DNA from: JAEDES01 sp964470055 | GTDB taxonomy: Bacteria > Bacillota_I > Bacilli_A > RF39 > UBA660 | NCBI GenBank assembly: GCA_964470055.1 | Contig: CAYXZZ010000001.1 | Span: forward strand, 18,368 to 82,367 | Direction of reading: 5' to 3' | Length of the DNA stretch: 64,000 bases | Shown: piece by piece, positions 26,682 through 37,600 of the stretch | Position numbering within the stretch: position 1 is the stretch's first letter | Layout: the number at the start of each line of letters is the position of its first letter | The notes under the pieces: model-generated | Seen by the model: the letters and a program-made list of their open reading frames with translations, nothing else | Databases searched by the model: none | What the model was told of the DNA's origin: nothing | Made by a program: the position numbers and the translations under genes

Positions 26682-28724
26682 ATGAAAAAGAAAATATGGA
26701 TAGTTATCATTTCTATTATAATAGCCTTAGTAGCTTTTGTACTTGTATATCGTTATTATAATAAGGAAGATAAAACAACAACATTAACCGTAACTGAAAA
26801 ACGTTGGGTTGAAGAAAATAAAGATCAAACATATGATTTTGAAGTCGTAAATGACTATCCTTTATATGGAATGAATGGAGAGGGTGTTATTTTCAACTTC
26901 ATCTCAGACTTTGAAGAAGCAATTGGTATTGAATTCAATAAAATCCCATACCTAAAAGACTCTAAAGACTCAACATCTGGTTTTAGAATTAGAATTTTAG
27001 ACAATGATGAACAGTTAACAGAGAATGATTTACCTTTATTTACAGATAATTATATTGCTGTTGGTAAAGAACATAAAAGAATAAATCATATTAAAGATAT
27101 GAAAAATATGACTATTGGAGTTTTCGCAGAAGATAGTGAAAATATTAGTTATTATTTAAAAAGTGGCACAAACCTATCTTACAAATCATACGAAAAGATA
27201 GAAGAATTATATGCTGCTTTAGATGATGGTACAGTAGAAATGATTATTGTTCCAAATATTATGTATCTTGATTATGTAATTGAAAATGACAAATATGCTA
27301 TCAATTATTTCTTTACTGAATACCAAAAACAAATTGTTTTAACATTAAGCAGTAGCAATGATAAATTAAATGAAATAGTTGAAAAATACTATAACAAATG
27401 GCGTTATACAAAGTATGTAGAAGAGTACAATGCTGCATATTTAGATTACTATTTAGATAAAAATGAATTAACTGCTAAGGAAAAATCAACTTTAGTTTCA
27501 AAAACTTATGTCTATGGTTATGTTGAAAATGAACCATACGAATTAAAAGTACATAGTAAACTTGCAGGAATAGCCGGTGAATATATCAATAGAATGGCTC
27601 GTTTAGCAGACATTGATTTTAAATATAAAAAATATTCATCTAAAACAGCCTTAGAAAAAGCAATTGAAAAAGGTGAAGTAGACATTTATTTTGACTATTA
27701 TAACTATAGTGATGATAATTATCTACCAACTATTTCAACATTCATTGAAGACTACGTTGTTCTAGGAAAACAAGAAGATAATCATGTTGTTAATTCTTTT
27801 GAAAGTCTAAAAAACCAAAAAGTTTTAATGTTAAAAAACGATTCTCTTCATAGTTATTTTGAAAGTAACTCAAAAGCCAAAATAAAAACATACAAAACAT
27901 TAGATGAAATGCTTAAAGAAGCAGATTCTGATTTAATAGTAGTAGATTATGAAATCTATTCATACTATCAAAATAGTAAGTTCAAAAACTATAAATTATT
28001 ATATAAAGATACAATGATGAATGATTATAAGTTCATGGTTCAAAAAGATAATGAAGCCTTCTATAATTTATTTAATTACATTATTAGTACAAATTCATAT
28101 TACAATTATCGTAATACTGGAATTGAAAACTTACATGCATCAATACTAGAAGATTCAACTCTAGAACAAGTATATACAATTATTTTAGCAATTATTTTTG
28201 TACCTTTAATTGTTTTAGGAATTATCTACGTTATAATTAAAAAGAAAAATGAAATTAAGAAAATAAAAGCAACCGATAGACATAAATATACAGATATGTT
28301 AACTTCATTAAAAAATAGAAATTATTTAAATGCCAAGATGGCTGAATGGGAAGAATGCAAAGTATTCCCACAATCAATAGTAATGGTTGACTTAAATAAT
28401 GTTAAATATGTCAATGATAACTATGGACATGAAGAAGGAGATCAACTAATCATCAAAGCAGCCGGTATCTTAGTAAATACACAATTAGAAAATAGTGAAG
28501 TTATTAGAACAGATGGAAATGAATTCTTAATATATCTAGTTGGCTATAGTGATAGACAAATTTCTACATATACTAAAAAGTTAGAAAAAGAAATGAAATC
28601 ATTACCACATGAATTTGGTGCCGCTGTAGGATATAGTATGATTACTGATGAAATCAAAACTTTAGATGATGCTATTAACGAAGCAACACTTGAAATGATT
28701 ACAAACAAAGAAGAATATAAATAA
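26682..28724 (+). CDS. Receptor with two periplasmic-binding domains and a degenerate GGDEF domain
   Basis: 680 residues. N-terminal helix (about 5-25); two extracytoplasmic SBP_bac_3-like lobes (about 36-240 and 275-480), the second starting TYVYGYVENEPYEL; a membrane helix (about 497-520); and a cytoplasmic GGDEF-family domain (about 535-680). The first metal-site Asp is present (VMVDLNNVKYVNDNYGHEEGD). The signature loop, however, reads DGNEF (Asp611-Phe615) instead of GGDEF, with Asn for the catalytic acidic residue. It is thus likely a c-di-GMP/GTP-binding or signalling-dead receptor rather than a normal cyclase. Ligand probably is an amino acid or similar solute. Confidence 0.82.
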   Translation: MKKKIWIVIISIIIALVAFVLVYRYYNKEDKTTTLTVTEKRWVEENKDQTYDFEVVNDYPLYGMNGEGVIFNFISDFEEAIGIEFNKIPYLKDSKDSTSGFRIRILDNDEQLTENDLPLFTDNYIAVGKEHKRINHIKDMKNMTIGVFAEDSENISYYLKSGTNLSYKSYEKIEELYAALDDGTVEMIIVPNIMYLDYVIENDKYAINYFFTEYQKQIVLTLSSSNDKLNEIVEKYYNKWRYTKYVEEYNAAYLDYYLDKNELTAKEKSTLVSKTYVYGYVENEPYELKVHSKLAGIAGEYINRMARLADIDFKYKKYSSKTALEKAIEKGEVDIYFDYYNYSDDNYLPTISTFIEDYVVLGKQEDNHVVNSFESLKNQKVLMLKNDSLHSYFESNSKAKIKTYKTLDEMLKEADSDLIVVDYEIYSYYQNSKFKNYKLLYKDTMMNDYKFMVQKDNEAFYNLFNYIISTNSYYNYRNTGIENLHASILEDSTLEQVYTIILAIIFVPLIVLGIIYVIIKKKNEIKKIKATDRHKYTDMLTSLKNRNYLNAKMAEWEECKVFPQSIVMVDLNNVKYVNDNYGHEEGDQLIIKAAGILVNTQLENSEVIRTDGNEFLIYLVGYSDRQISTYTKKLEKEMKSLPHEFGAAVGYSMITDEIKTLDDAINEATLEMITNKEEYK

Positions 28725-28738
28725 AAAGGAAGTATAAT

Positions 28739-29590
28739 ATGGAGCAAGCAAGAGGTTTTTTTAAAAAAATTATTGAACTAATAAAAAAGCCTGAGTTAAG
28801 GATTTTACCTGGCCAGCTTGCTTTTTTTCTTGTCTTATCATTGATACCATTAGTCGCTCTTATTGGAGCCATCGCATCAGCACTATCAATACCTGTTGAT
28901 ACAATTAGAAGTGCTATAGATGGTGCTGTTCCCAAAGCCGTGGCTGATATTATTGCTAATGTTATGACTGCTCAAGGATTAAATTTTAATGTAGTTGCTT
29001 TCTTTGTAGCAGCCTTCGTCCTAGCATCAAATGGTGCAAATTCAATGATTATTACTTCTAATGAAATATATAAAATCAAATCAGAAGGTTATTTTAAACG
29101 AAGAATAAAAGCAATTTTAATGACTGTTTCCTTAGTAGGCCTATTCTTTTTCCTACTAGTAGTTCCTGTTTGGGGAGATACCATCTTTGAAATTATTGCC
29201 GGATCAATTTCTAAAAATATACCTATTGATTTTATCTATCGATTGTTTAAATTACTACAATATCCAATTACAATTATAATTTTATATTTTAACATTAAAC
29301 TAATATATGTTATTGCTCCAGATGAAAAAATAGAAAGTACTAGTGCAACTAAAGGATCAATCTTTACAACGGTAGGCTGGATTTTAGCCACAGAAATTTA
29401 TTCCTTTTATATAGCAACATTCTCAAACTATAGTCTATTTTATGGTAGCATCTCAAATGTTATAATTTTACTACTTTGGGTATACATCTTATCATACATT
29501 TTTGTCCTAGGTATGATTTTGAATGCCGGAAGTTATAAGGCTCTGGAAGAAAAAAAGCCACTTAAAGAAATAATCAAAAGCGATGTGTAA
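28739..29590 (+). CDS. YihY/BrkB family membrane protein
   Basis: 283 residues with six hydrophobic segments. The family signature is visible in PELRILPGQLAFFLVLSLIPLVALI near the start and in GSIFTTVGWILATEIYSFYIATFSNYSLFYGSISNVIILLLWVYIL toward the end. YihY proteins are widespread, of uncertain function, and are not RNase BN as once believed. GGAAG lies before the ATG. Its stop codon is within a terminator, so it ends the transcript beginning at 26227. Confidence 0.9.
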   Translation: MEQARGFFKKIIELIKKPELRILPGQLAFFLVLSLIPLVALIGAIASALSIPVDTIRSAIDGAVPKAVADIIANVMTAQGLNFNVVAFFVAAFVLASNGANSMIITSNEIYKIKSEGYFKRRIKAILMTVSLVGLFFFLLVVPVWGDTIFEIIAGSISKNIPIDFIYRLFKLLQYPITIIILYFNIKLIYVIAPDEKIESTSATKGSIFTTVGWILATEIYSFYIATFSNYSLFYGSISNVIILLLWVYILSYIFVLGMILNAGSYKALEEKKPLKEIIKSDV

Positions 29591-29608
29591 AAAAACTCAT
29601 CGCTTTTT
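29578..29608 (+). terminator. Terminator overlapping the yihY stop
   Basis: AAGCGATG (29578-29585) and CATCGCTT (29598-29605) form the stem; T run 29604-29608. The TAA stop lies in the loop. Confidence 0.82.
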
Positions 29609-29675
29609 CTAATGCTTATAAGGAGATTGAAAAATATATAATAGAGTGATATAATTATATAAGCGAGGTATAGAT

Positions 29676-31742
29676 ATGAAAAGAATAAAGATTGGTTTAA
29701 AAAAACTTAAAGACAGCACTAATAAAGTAATTAAAAAAATCAAAACAGAACATTTAATCGAGAAATATATTAAAGATAATGTCTTATTTTTAACTTTTGT
29801 AATTGTTGGCGTATTAAACGCTTCATTATTAAGAAGTTTTTGTATGCCCACACTTAAAAGTATATTTTCAATTCAAGCAATATTAGCCGATACAGCAGTA
29901 GTAATCATAATTGGTGCTTTTGGATACTTCTTAAAACCAAAAAATCGTTTTGCTTACTATTTCTCATTTACCATTTTTTTAATGGCTATTTGCATGATTA
30001 ATTCAGTCTATTATACATACTATACGTCTTTTGCTTCAATTTCAATGTTATCTCTAACTCAATATGTTGGAGAAGTAGGCGATGCCGTAACTGAAAACGT
30101 CATCCAATTAAAAGATTTAATTTATATTATTGGCCCAATCGTTATGTTTATAATCCATCGCAAACTAAAAAAACAAAATTATTATAAACGTATAATTGTC
30201 AAATCAGAACGTAAGAAAAAAGCCTTTACTACTTTAATTACAGGAGTATGTATTGCTGGAGTATTCCTATTAACTTTGACACCAACTGACATCAGTAGAT
30301 TATTAAAACAATGGAATAAAGAATATATTGTTCAATGCTTTGGTATTTATGTTTATCAAGGAAATGATGTCATTTCAACAATCCAACCAACCATCAATTC
30401 AATGTTTGGTTATGACAAAGCAAACAAATCATTTGTTGAATATTTTGAAGGAAAACAAGAAGTTCAAACGAATGCCTATACAAACATCTTTGAAGGGAAA
30501 AATGTCTTAGTAATCCATGCAGAAAGCATGCAAACAAATGCTATGGAACTATCTTTCAATGGTGAAGAAGTAACTCCAAACTTAAATAAACTTGCAAGTG
30601 AAGGAATGTTTTTCTCAAACTATTATTCCCAAGTTAGTGTTGGTACTAGTAGTGATGCTGAATTAACGTTTAATACTTCTTTAATGCCTACAAAAAGTGG
30701 TACAGCCTTTGTATCTTATCCGGATAGAACTTATATTTCTACGCCATCATTATTAAAAGAAAAAGGTTATTATACATTCAGTATGCATGCTAATAACGCT
30801 GATTTCTGGAATAGACGAGTAATGCATACTAGTTTAGGCTATGATAGATTTTATAGTAAAGCCGATTATGAAATAACCGATGAAAATATAATTGGTCTAG
30901 GTTTAAGTGACAAAGAGTTCTTTGCTCAGTCAATTGAAAAATTAAAAAAGATCGATAGTAAACATGAAAATTGGTATGGGTTAATGATTATGTTATCAAA
31001 TCATACACCATTCTCAGATACAGAAAAATATGGTGACTATTCTGTTGATATAAAAGAAACTATCACTAATGAAGATGGAACAACAGAAGAAGTTGTATAT
31101 CCATATATGGAAGCTACTAAATTAGGAAACTACTATAAGTCACTTCATTATGCTGATGAGGCTCTAGGAGAATTAATCACTGGGCTAGATGAAGCGGGAC
31201 TATTAGAAAACACAGTCTTAGTTATCTATGGAGATCATGATGCTAGAATTTCTAGAAAAGAATATAACTATTTATACAACTACGATAAAGAAAATGATGA
31301 CATTCTAGATGATGATGATCCAAACTATGTTGAATATGATTCCTACCAATATGAATTAGGTAGAAAAGTTCCATTTATCATTTGGACAAAAGATATGAAA
31401 GGAACTAGTCTAAACCAAGAAATAACAAATGTCATGGGAATGTATGATGCCATGCCTACACTTGGAAATATGCTAGGTTTCTATAATGAATATGCTTTAG
31501 GACATGATATCTTCAGTATTAAAGAAAACAATATTGTCGTTTTCCCTAATGGAAACTGGGTAACTAATAAAGTCTACTATAACAGTCAAAAAGGAGAATA
31601 TCTTTCACTTGTAAACGAGGCAATAAGTGAAGAAGAAATAAAATATAATAACGAGTATGCAACAACCTTATTAGATGTTTCTAATGATATAATTGTCTTT
31701 GATTTACTAAAACCAAAAGAAGATATAGATATAGAAGAATAG
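29676..31742 (+). CDS. LtaS-like sulfatase/phosphoglycerol transferase
   Basis: 688-residue membrane enzyme of the lipoteichoic-acid synthase family, which transfers glycerol phosphate (or phosphoethanolamine) outside the membrane. Five N-terminal membrane helices (about 38-220) precede an external sulfatase domain (about 275-660). Metal-site and catalytic residues are recognisable: Glu in VIHAESMQTN, nucleophile Thr in SVGTSSDAEL, LSNHTPF and YGDHDARIS. The next gene follows within 14 bases. With no dedicated glycolipid synthase in view, the polymer it builds is uncertain. Confidence 0.9.
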   Translation: MKRIKIGLKKLKDSTNKVIKKIKTEHLIEKYIKDNVLFLTFVIVGVLNASLLRSFCMPTLKSIFSIQAILADTAVVIIIGAFGYFLKPKNRFAYYFSFTIFLMAICMINSVYYTYYTSFASISMLSLTQYVGEVGDAVTENVIQLKDLIYIIGPIVMFIIHRKLKKQNYYKRIIVKSERKKKAFTTLITGVCIAGVFLLTLTPTDISRLLKQWNKEYIVQCFGIYVYQGNDVISTIQPTINSMFGYDKANKSFVEYFEGKQEVQTNAYTNIFEGKNVLVIHAESMQTNAMELSFNGEEVTPNLNKLASEGMFFSNYYSQVSVGTSSDAELTFNTSLMPTKSGTAFVSYPDRTYISTPSLLKEKGYYTFSMHANNADFWNRRVMHTSLGYDRFYSKADYEITDENIIGLGLSDKEFFAQSIEKLKKIDSKHENWYGLMIMLSNHTPFSDTEKYGDYSVDIKETITNEDGTTEEVVYPYMEATKLGNYYKSLHYADEALGELITGLDEAGLLENTVLVIYGDHDARISRKEYNYLYNYDKENDDILDDDDPNYVEYDSYQYELGRKVPFIIWTKDMKGTSLNQEITNVMGMYDAMPTLGNMLGFYNEYALGHDIFSIKENNIVVFPNGNWVTNKVYYNSQKGEYLSLVNEAISEEEIKYNNEYATTLLDVSNDIIVFDLLKPKEDIDIEE

Positions 31743-31755
31743 AAAGGGAGATATT

Positions 31756-32382
31756 ATGAAATTAAAGAAAAAGCCGAAAATAATCTTATATAGTGTTATC
31801 GCAATTTTTCTAATTGTCTTAGCCGCAGTACTAGTAATAACATTTATGCCAGACAAAAAACAAGAAGTAAAAGAGGTAAAAGTTTTAAAATCAATTGAAG
31901 CCTATCAATATGATTTAAAGGATAACAAAACAGAAACATATAAAAAGATGTTTAAAGAATTAGAAAATATTCTTCGAGAGGATGAAGTAAGTGATGAAGA
32001 ATACGTAAAAAAGATTGCCGAAATGTTTGTTTATGATTTCTATTCACTAGCCGATAAAAGCGCTAAAACCGATGTTGGAGGAGTAGACTTTGTTCATCCT
32101 AATGCTCTTCAAAATTTCTTAGTAAATGCACAAGACACTTATTATAAATATGTAGAAAGTAACTTGTACGGTGAAAGAGAACAAAAACTCCCAACAGTTG
32201 ATTCCATTACAATAGAAAGTGCTACTTCAACAGAATACGTTTATAACAGTCAAAAACTATCTGCCTACGACGTCAAAGTAACATGGACATATACAGATGA
32301 AGCATATTCTAGTTATCAACAGTCCGCAACCTTAACCTTTGTTAAAGAAGATATTAAATTCTATCTAGTAGAACTTCAATAA
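31756..32382 (+). CDS. Membrane-anchored protein downstream of ltaS-like gene, unknown
   Basis: 208 residues: a basic start, one helix (about 9-29), then an external mixed helix/strand domain (about 45-208) with a cystatin/NTF2-like look (SIEAYQYDLKDNKTETYKKMFKELENIL... and C-terminal strands). It was not recognised. AAAGGGAG lies before the ATG. It shares a transcript with the LtaS-like enzyme, so an accessory or partner role in polymer synthesis is plausible. Confidence 0.7.
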   Translation: MKLKKKPKIILYSVIAIFLIVLAAVLVITFMPDKKQEVKEVKVLKSIEAYQYDLKDNKTETYKKMFKELENILREDEVSDEEYVKKIAEMFVYDFYSLADKSAKTDVGGVDFVHPNALQNFLVNAQDTYYKYVESNLYGEREQKLPTVDSITIESATSTEYVYNSQKLSAYDVKVTWTYTDEAYSSYQQSATLTFVKEDIKFYLVELQ

Positions 32383-32405
32383 GAGATAATAAATCTCTTT
32401 TTTTT
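32381..32405. terminator. Bidirectional terminator between convergent genes
   Basis: AAGAGAT (32381-32387) and ATCTCTT (32393-32399) pair around AATAA; T run to 32405. On the minus strand it lies just after the stop of the LCP gene and would act there too, with a weaker T run. Confidence 0.8.
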
Positions 32406-32423
32406 GGACAAAAAAGAAGATGT

Positions 32424-34475
32424 TTATTCATCTTCTTCAGTAGTAGGAGCAGAACTAGGAGTTGGTGTTGCGGAAGCACTAGGTGATGGAGTAGGTGTAC
32501 TACTTGAACTTTCACTCGATTCATTATCTGAACTAGAATCTTGTTTAGCGTCTTCCATTTCCTCCTCATTAGTTTCTTCTTCCTCAACCGCAGTACTTGC
32601 TAATGTCAATACTAAAGTATCACTAATTTTATCAATTCGCTTACTTGCTGGATAACTTTGAGCAGTAACTGTATCACCATCACCTTCAAACTTAACAGAT
32701 AATCCTAAACTAGCCGCTCTAGCTGCAGCAGTTGCCTCTGTCATACCAATAAAGCTAGGAAGTAATGTATAATTATTATACCCTGAACTATAAGGACCTT
32801 TTCCCACAATAGTTTTCTCATATGGATTATTAATTGAAAAACTAAATGATGTAATTTCTTTATGATCTATTAATTCCAAATTTTCCTTCATCGCCTGAAC
32901 AATATCTTTTTTACTATTTGTATTAGGAACATAATTATACAATACCATTCTCATTCTTTCATCATAAATCATTTGACTAGAACCGGCTAAATACAACTGT
33001 TGAATATTAATTAAATCTGCTTCTTCAGAACTTAAACTTTTCTTTATAATATCTTTTCCAATATTATAAAATTCTAATATTTGTTTTGTAGTAAGGTTAG
33101 TATCTAAACTATTTGATACTGTATCGAGTATCGATGTAAATTGACTAACTTTAGTAATTGTTTTCATTTTGTTAATTAAAGCCATTATAATTTCTTGTTG
33201 ATGTTGTGCTCTACCAAAATCTCCATTAACAAGGGCTTTTCTATTTCTAGCATATACTAATGCTTGCTCCCCATTAAGAGTTTGTAACCCAGGCTCAACA
33301 CAAACCGTGCCACTACGATCAGAACTATCAGTACATAATCTTTGTTCTACATTGATTTCAACACCACCAACAGCATCTACCAATTTAACTAATCCCTTAA
33401 AGTTTATCTTTGCGTAATAATCAATTTGAACACCAAAATAATTTTGAATTGTATTAATCATACAGTCATTTCCATATCCTGCCGCATGAGTAATTTTATT
33501 TTCATCTTTATTTGACCAACAAGCAATTGGTACATAACTATCTCTTGGTATAGAAACCATAGTAGCATTCAAAGTTTTAGGATTAAATGTAATTAATATT
33601 AATGTATCTCCATTCGCAACAGCATTCTTTGATAAAACTTCTACCGTTGAATCAATTCCCATTAAAAGTATTGTAAAAGGTTCAGTAACAGATTTATTAA
33701 CTGAAGCAAATTCTATATCAGAAGTAGCAGACTTTTTCATTTCCTTACTTTTTTCTGCAACTATTTTTGTATCAGTAGCAATATCTTCATATCCTGTAAT
33801 TCCAGAAAACATATCTACATAACTATCTGGAACAAATACAGCACCAAGCTCATCAGCATATAAATCAACTATCATACTAGAATAATCTTCATAAGATTTT
33901 ATAATATTAGAATCATTCAACTTATATTCATCTATAATTTCTTGTGGAATAATATATCCATCTGGAGAATCCTCATCATTCAAAATTCCTACTACATAAT
34001 CATTAATATCTTCAATTTCCGTAGCCGGATTATCAGACATTGTAATTAAATAGGAAGTATAAGTAACCATTTCCTTATTTATATTATCAACTTTTCCATA
34101 TAAATAATTAATTACAAAAGCAACTCCAAAACATAACAGAGCATAAATAATAGTTAATATTACATAAGCAATATGTTTCTTTCTTTTCTTCCGCCTATTA
34201 CTTTTTATAAGTATCAACTTTACTAAAATAATCAAATCAATAAGTGCCACTAATCCAATAACTATGTATCTAATCAATGGTTCAATCGCACCCAACAGTA
34301 ACAATTCATATATTAAAAAAGCACTAGATACAAGAGCAATAATCACAAGTATCATTAAAAATACAAAACCAATTCCTAACTTTTTACTTGAATTTTCTAT
34401 CTCCTCAGTATCTTTTTTCTTCTTTATTTTCTTTTCCTTTATCTTTTTTTCTTTAGGTTCTTTTTCTTTCGCCAT
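32424..34475 (-). CDS. LytR-CpsA-Psr transferase with C-terminal PASTA domain
   Basis: 683 residues. A Lys/Glu-rich cytoplasmic start (1-30) and three membrane helices (about 33-55, 65-87, 103-125) precede an external LCP catalytic domain (about 270-480): LLMGIDSTVEVLSKN, GDTLILITFNPKT, VSIPRDSYVPI, then GGVEINVE and LNGEQALVYARNR...DFGRAQHQQEII, with Arg and Asp residues known to bind pyrophosphate lipid. A PASTA-like domain (about 570-630; LPSFIGMTEATAAARAASLG) follows, then a Ser/Pro/Thr-rich acidic tail. LCP enzymes attach polymers from undecaprenyl carriers to peptidoglycan. The PASTA domain may target it to muropeptides or lipid II. Start after TGGAGG. Confidence 0.9.
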   Translation of the reverse strand: MAKEKEPKEKKIKEKKIKKKKDTEEIENSSKKLGIGFVFLMILVIIALVSSAFLIYELLLLGAIEPLIRYIVIGLVALIDLIILVKLILIKSNRRKKRKKHIAYVILTIIYALLCFGVAFVINYLYGKVDNINKEMVTYTSYLITMSDNPATEIEDINDYVVGILNDEDSPDGYIIPQEIIDEYKLNDSNIIKSYEDYSSMIVDLYADELGAVFVPDSYVDMFSGITGYEDIATDTKIVAEKSKEMKKSATSDIEFASVNKSVTEPFTILLMGIDSTVEVLSKNAVANGDTLILITFNPKTLNATMVSIPRDSYVPIACWSNKDENKITHAAGYGNDCMINTIQNYFGVQIDYYAKINFKGLVKLVDAVGGVEINVEQRLCTDSSDRSGTVCVEPGLQTLNGEQALVYARNRKALVNGDFGRAQHQQEIIMALINKMKTITKVSQFTSILDTVSNSLDTNLTTKQILEFYNIGKDIIKKSLSSEEADLINIQQLYLAGSSQMIYDERMRMVLYNYVPNTNSKKDIVQAMKENLELIDHKEITSFSFSINNPYEKTIVGKGPYSSGYNNYTLLPSFIGMTEATAAARAASLGLSVKFEGDGDTVTAQSYPASKRIDKISDTLVLTLASTAVEEEETNEEEMEDAKQDSSSDNESSESSSSTPTPSPSASATPTPSSAPTTEEDE

Positions 34476-34636
34476 AAAGTAACCTCCAATCTACGAATTC
34501 TACAATAAATTATACCCCAAAATAGAGTAATTTATCAAGGTTCCAATAGAAGCAATAAAAATATTTTTTCTTCTTTGTAAAAAAATGTAAAATAATGTGA
34601 AAACTCCCAGTAATATTTAAAATGCATATATATATT

Positions 34637-34645
34637 TGATATAAT
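34637..34645 (+). promoter_or_regulatory. Extended -10 of the glucosaminidase gene
   Basis: TGaTATAAT; no clear -35 is seen at 17 bases. A GGAGG site follows before ATG 34678. Confidence 0.55.
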
Positions 34646-34677
34646 ATTATTAAATAATATGATGGAGGTCTAGGCAT

Positions 34678-37600
34678 ATGAAAAAGAAGATATTATTTTT
34701 TATATTCATACTTACAATCAGTTTCTTTTCCATAAAAGATACTCATGCTTATTCAAAATCAGATTACGCTAGTAGAACATTATGTGGTAATTTTGAAGTT
34801 TCATTATTTAAAGTCGATGGTACAATTGAAGCACAAAGTTGTCATGCTACTTTCGAAGAAGCAAAAGCGGCAATGCTTGCTGATGGGAATCAAGATTTAG
34901 CCTTACTTGCCAAAATAGGAACGGAAATAAAAATATTGGATGCTAATGCTGCGTTAGTAGATTTTTCTAATACAACCAGTGTGTTTTATATATATCCCAC
35001 AAGTCAAATTACAAAAGATACAGAACACACATATATGACAGGGGATAGTGCTTATGGTGGGGGAGATGGAGTTTTAATTAATTCTGGTTATTCCACAACA
35101 TCTAATACTTTCACAACTCAAGTAAAAATTAACGGTTACACAGGTTGGGTAAGAAGTGGTGTTGTAGAAATAGTACCTCTTGTTTGGGTAAAATCATCAA
35201 GTAGTTATACAATCTCTAATGAATCAATCAGACATAACTTTGTTACTAAAATTCAAAATACATATACCGGAAGTTCTGGTACTACAATCGGACCTAAACC
35301 AGAAAACATTGATGTAGGAACCTACTATAGTTATGATGGTCATTATTTCTATACTGACAGATATAAAATGGTTGCGGACTACAAGGCTGGCCACTATGAC
35401 AATTCCATAAATAAAGATAACCCGTACTACAACTATTATCAGTTTTTACCACAACACACGAGAACAACTTATTCAAGTCTAAACATTGATGAATACATTC
35501 GAAATGTCATGGGTTATGGAAGAGATGTCTTTGGAACAACAGCCCTTGTTAAAGATGGAGTATCATCATCAAGACTATATGGTCAAGGAACATTCTTTTA
35601 CAATTCTCAAGAATTATATGGAGCCAATGCCTTACTTGCTTTTGGTGTTAGTAGAAATGAAACTGGAAATGGAAAAAGTAATTTAGCCATTAATAAAAAT
35701 AATGGTTTTGGACTAAATGCAGTAGACTCTAATCCGACTCTAGGTTCAACATATTTTTCAACATTCTCTCAAAGTATTTTAGATTATGGATATTCTTGGG
35801 TAGCCTATGGTTATTCAGAACCAACAGATCGGCGTTATTTTGGTGCTCAAAATGGAAATAAATTTGTTGGAATGAATGTTAAATATGCATCTGATGTTTA
35901 TTGGGGAGAAAAAATGGCCTCTAATTATTACAACTTAGACAAAGCCTTTGGCTTACAAGATTATAATTTTTATCAAACCGCTGTAACAACAAAATCAACA
36001 ACAGCACAGTCTGCTCCAACTACTAGTACCTCAAATTATGTCTACACTTATCCATCAGCCGATAACGGATTAGTAATATTAGATGAGGTAGAGGGAGAAG
36101 AAGTAGATGGAAATACCTTATGGTATAAAGTTGTCTCTGATATGAACATTGATTCCAACTTCAACCAACTTACAACAGGTTATTACAATTGGAATTCCTA
36201 TGTCTATGTGCCAGCAGCACACGTTATAAAAACCAATACAGGAAAAAATGGTTACATTTCACCAAACGAAGTAACTGAATATCAAGATAAATATTATACT
36301 TATGACTTGCATACCTCCGGTGGAATTTTATATCCAGAAGTTGCGATTTCAGTCAAAGATACAAGTTACTACTACGATTCAACTTTAATCAGTAAAACTG
36401 GTCAAACTTTATTAAAAGATAGATATGTAATGGTATATACAACAGCTTATGATAAAGATAAAAATGTTGTTGCCTACCAAGTTACATCTCATTATAAGTA
36501 TTCCCAAAAACATTGGGTAAGTGCCGATTCCATTAAATTTGTAAGTAGTAAATACGGTCAGGCCAGTGTAACAGTAGATGGCGTAAATACTTATACAATT
36601 GTTAATCCAACTACTGTTGATGATTTATCTACCCATATAAGCGGTTTATATCATTATGCCTATACACCAATTCTTGAAGAAAAAACTGTTGATGGTTATC
36701 TTTGGTACAAAGTACCAGTTAATTTAAGTGGAACAGATAACGTTTATGGTTGGACTTTAGCAACCGCCCCAGATGTTGCAATTAATGTTTACCAATATAC
36801 TGCCACTAACTCTGCACCAGTCATCACCGCAACAGATAAAACAATAATTCAAGGAAGAGAATTTGATGAACTTGAAGGTGTAAGCGCAACAGATTCCGAA
36901 GATGGAAACATTACTTCCGCTATTGAAGTTACAGAAAATACAGTCGATATAAATACACCGGGAACATATAAAGTCACTTATCAAGTCGCAGACACATCCA
37001 AAGATACAACAACAAAAACCATCACAGTAACTGTCCTTGCTGATGAAGAACCAGTAATTAATGCTTCAAACAAAACAATTACTATTGGAAAAAGCTTTAA
37101 TCCTAAATCTGGTGTTACCGCAACAGATAATGAAGATGGTGAAATAACTGAAATTACAGTAGACGATAGTAAAGTAAAATACGATGCAGTAGGTGAGTAT
37201 GAAATTACATATACAGTACAAGATAGTTTTGGTCACACTGTCACAAAGACAATCATTCTTACTATCAAAGAAAAGGCTACATTAGATGAAAAGATTGAAC
37301 AAGAAGGAACTTTCTATTTTGACTATTTAGACAATATAAATAACAATCTTCAATTAAGAGGGTACCTCACAATAAGTGGTATGAATAATACTCTTAATGA
37401 AGATATTACTTATTCTGTGGTTTTTATTGATACTCAAAATGAAGAAAACACTTACACACAAGATGCCACTAGAATTACAGAGCTAACTGGTATTAATAGA
37501 CCAATCTATTCCGTAGATGGATACACATACACTCACTCTTGGTTTGTAATCGATATTGACATAGATTCTCTACCAGTAGGAAACTACACAATGGAAGTTA

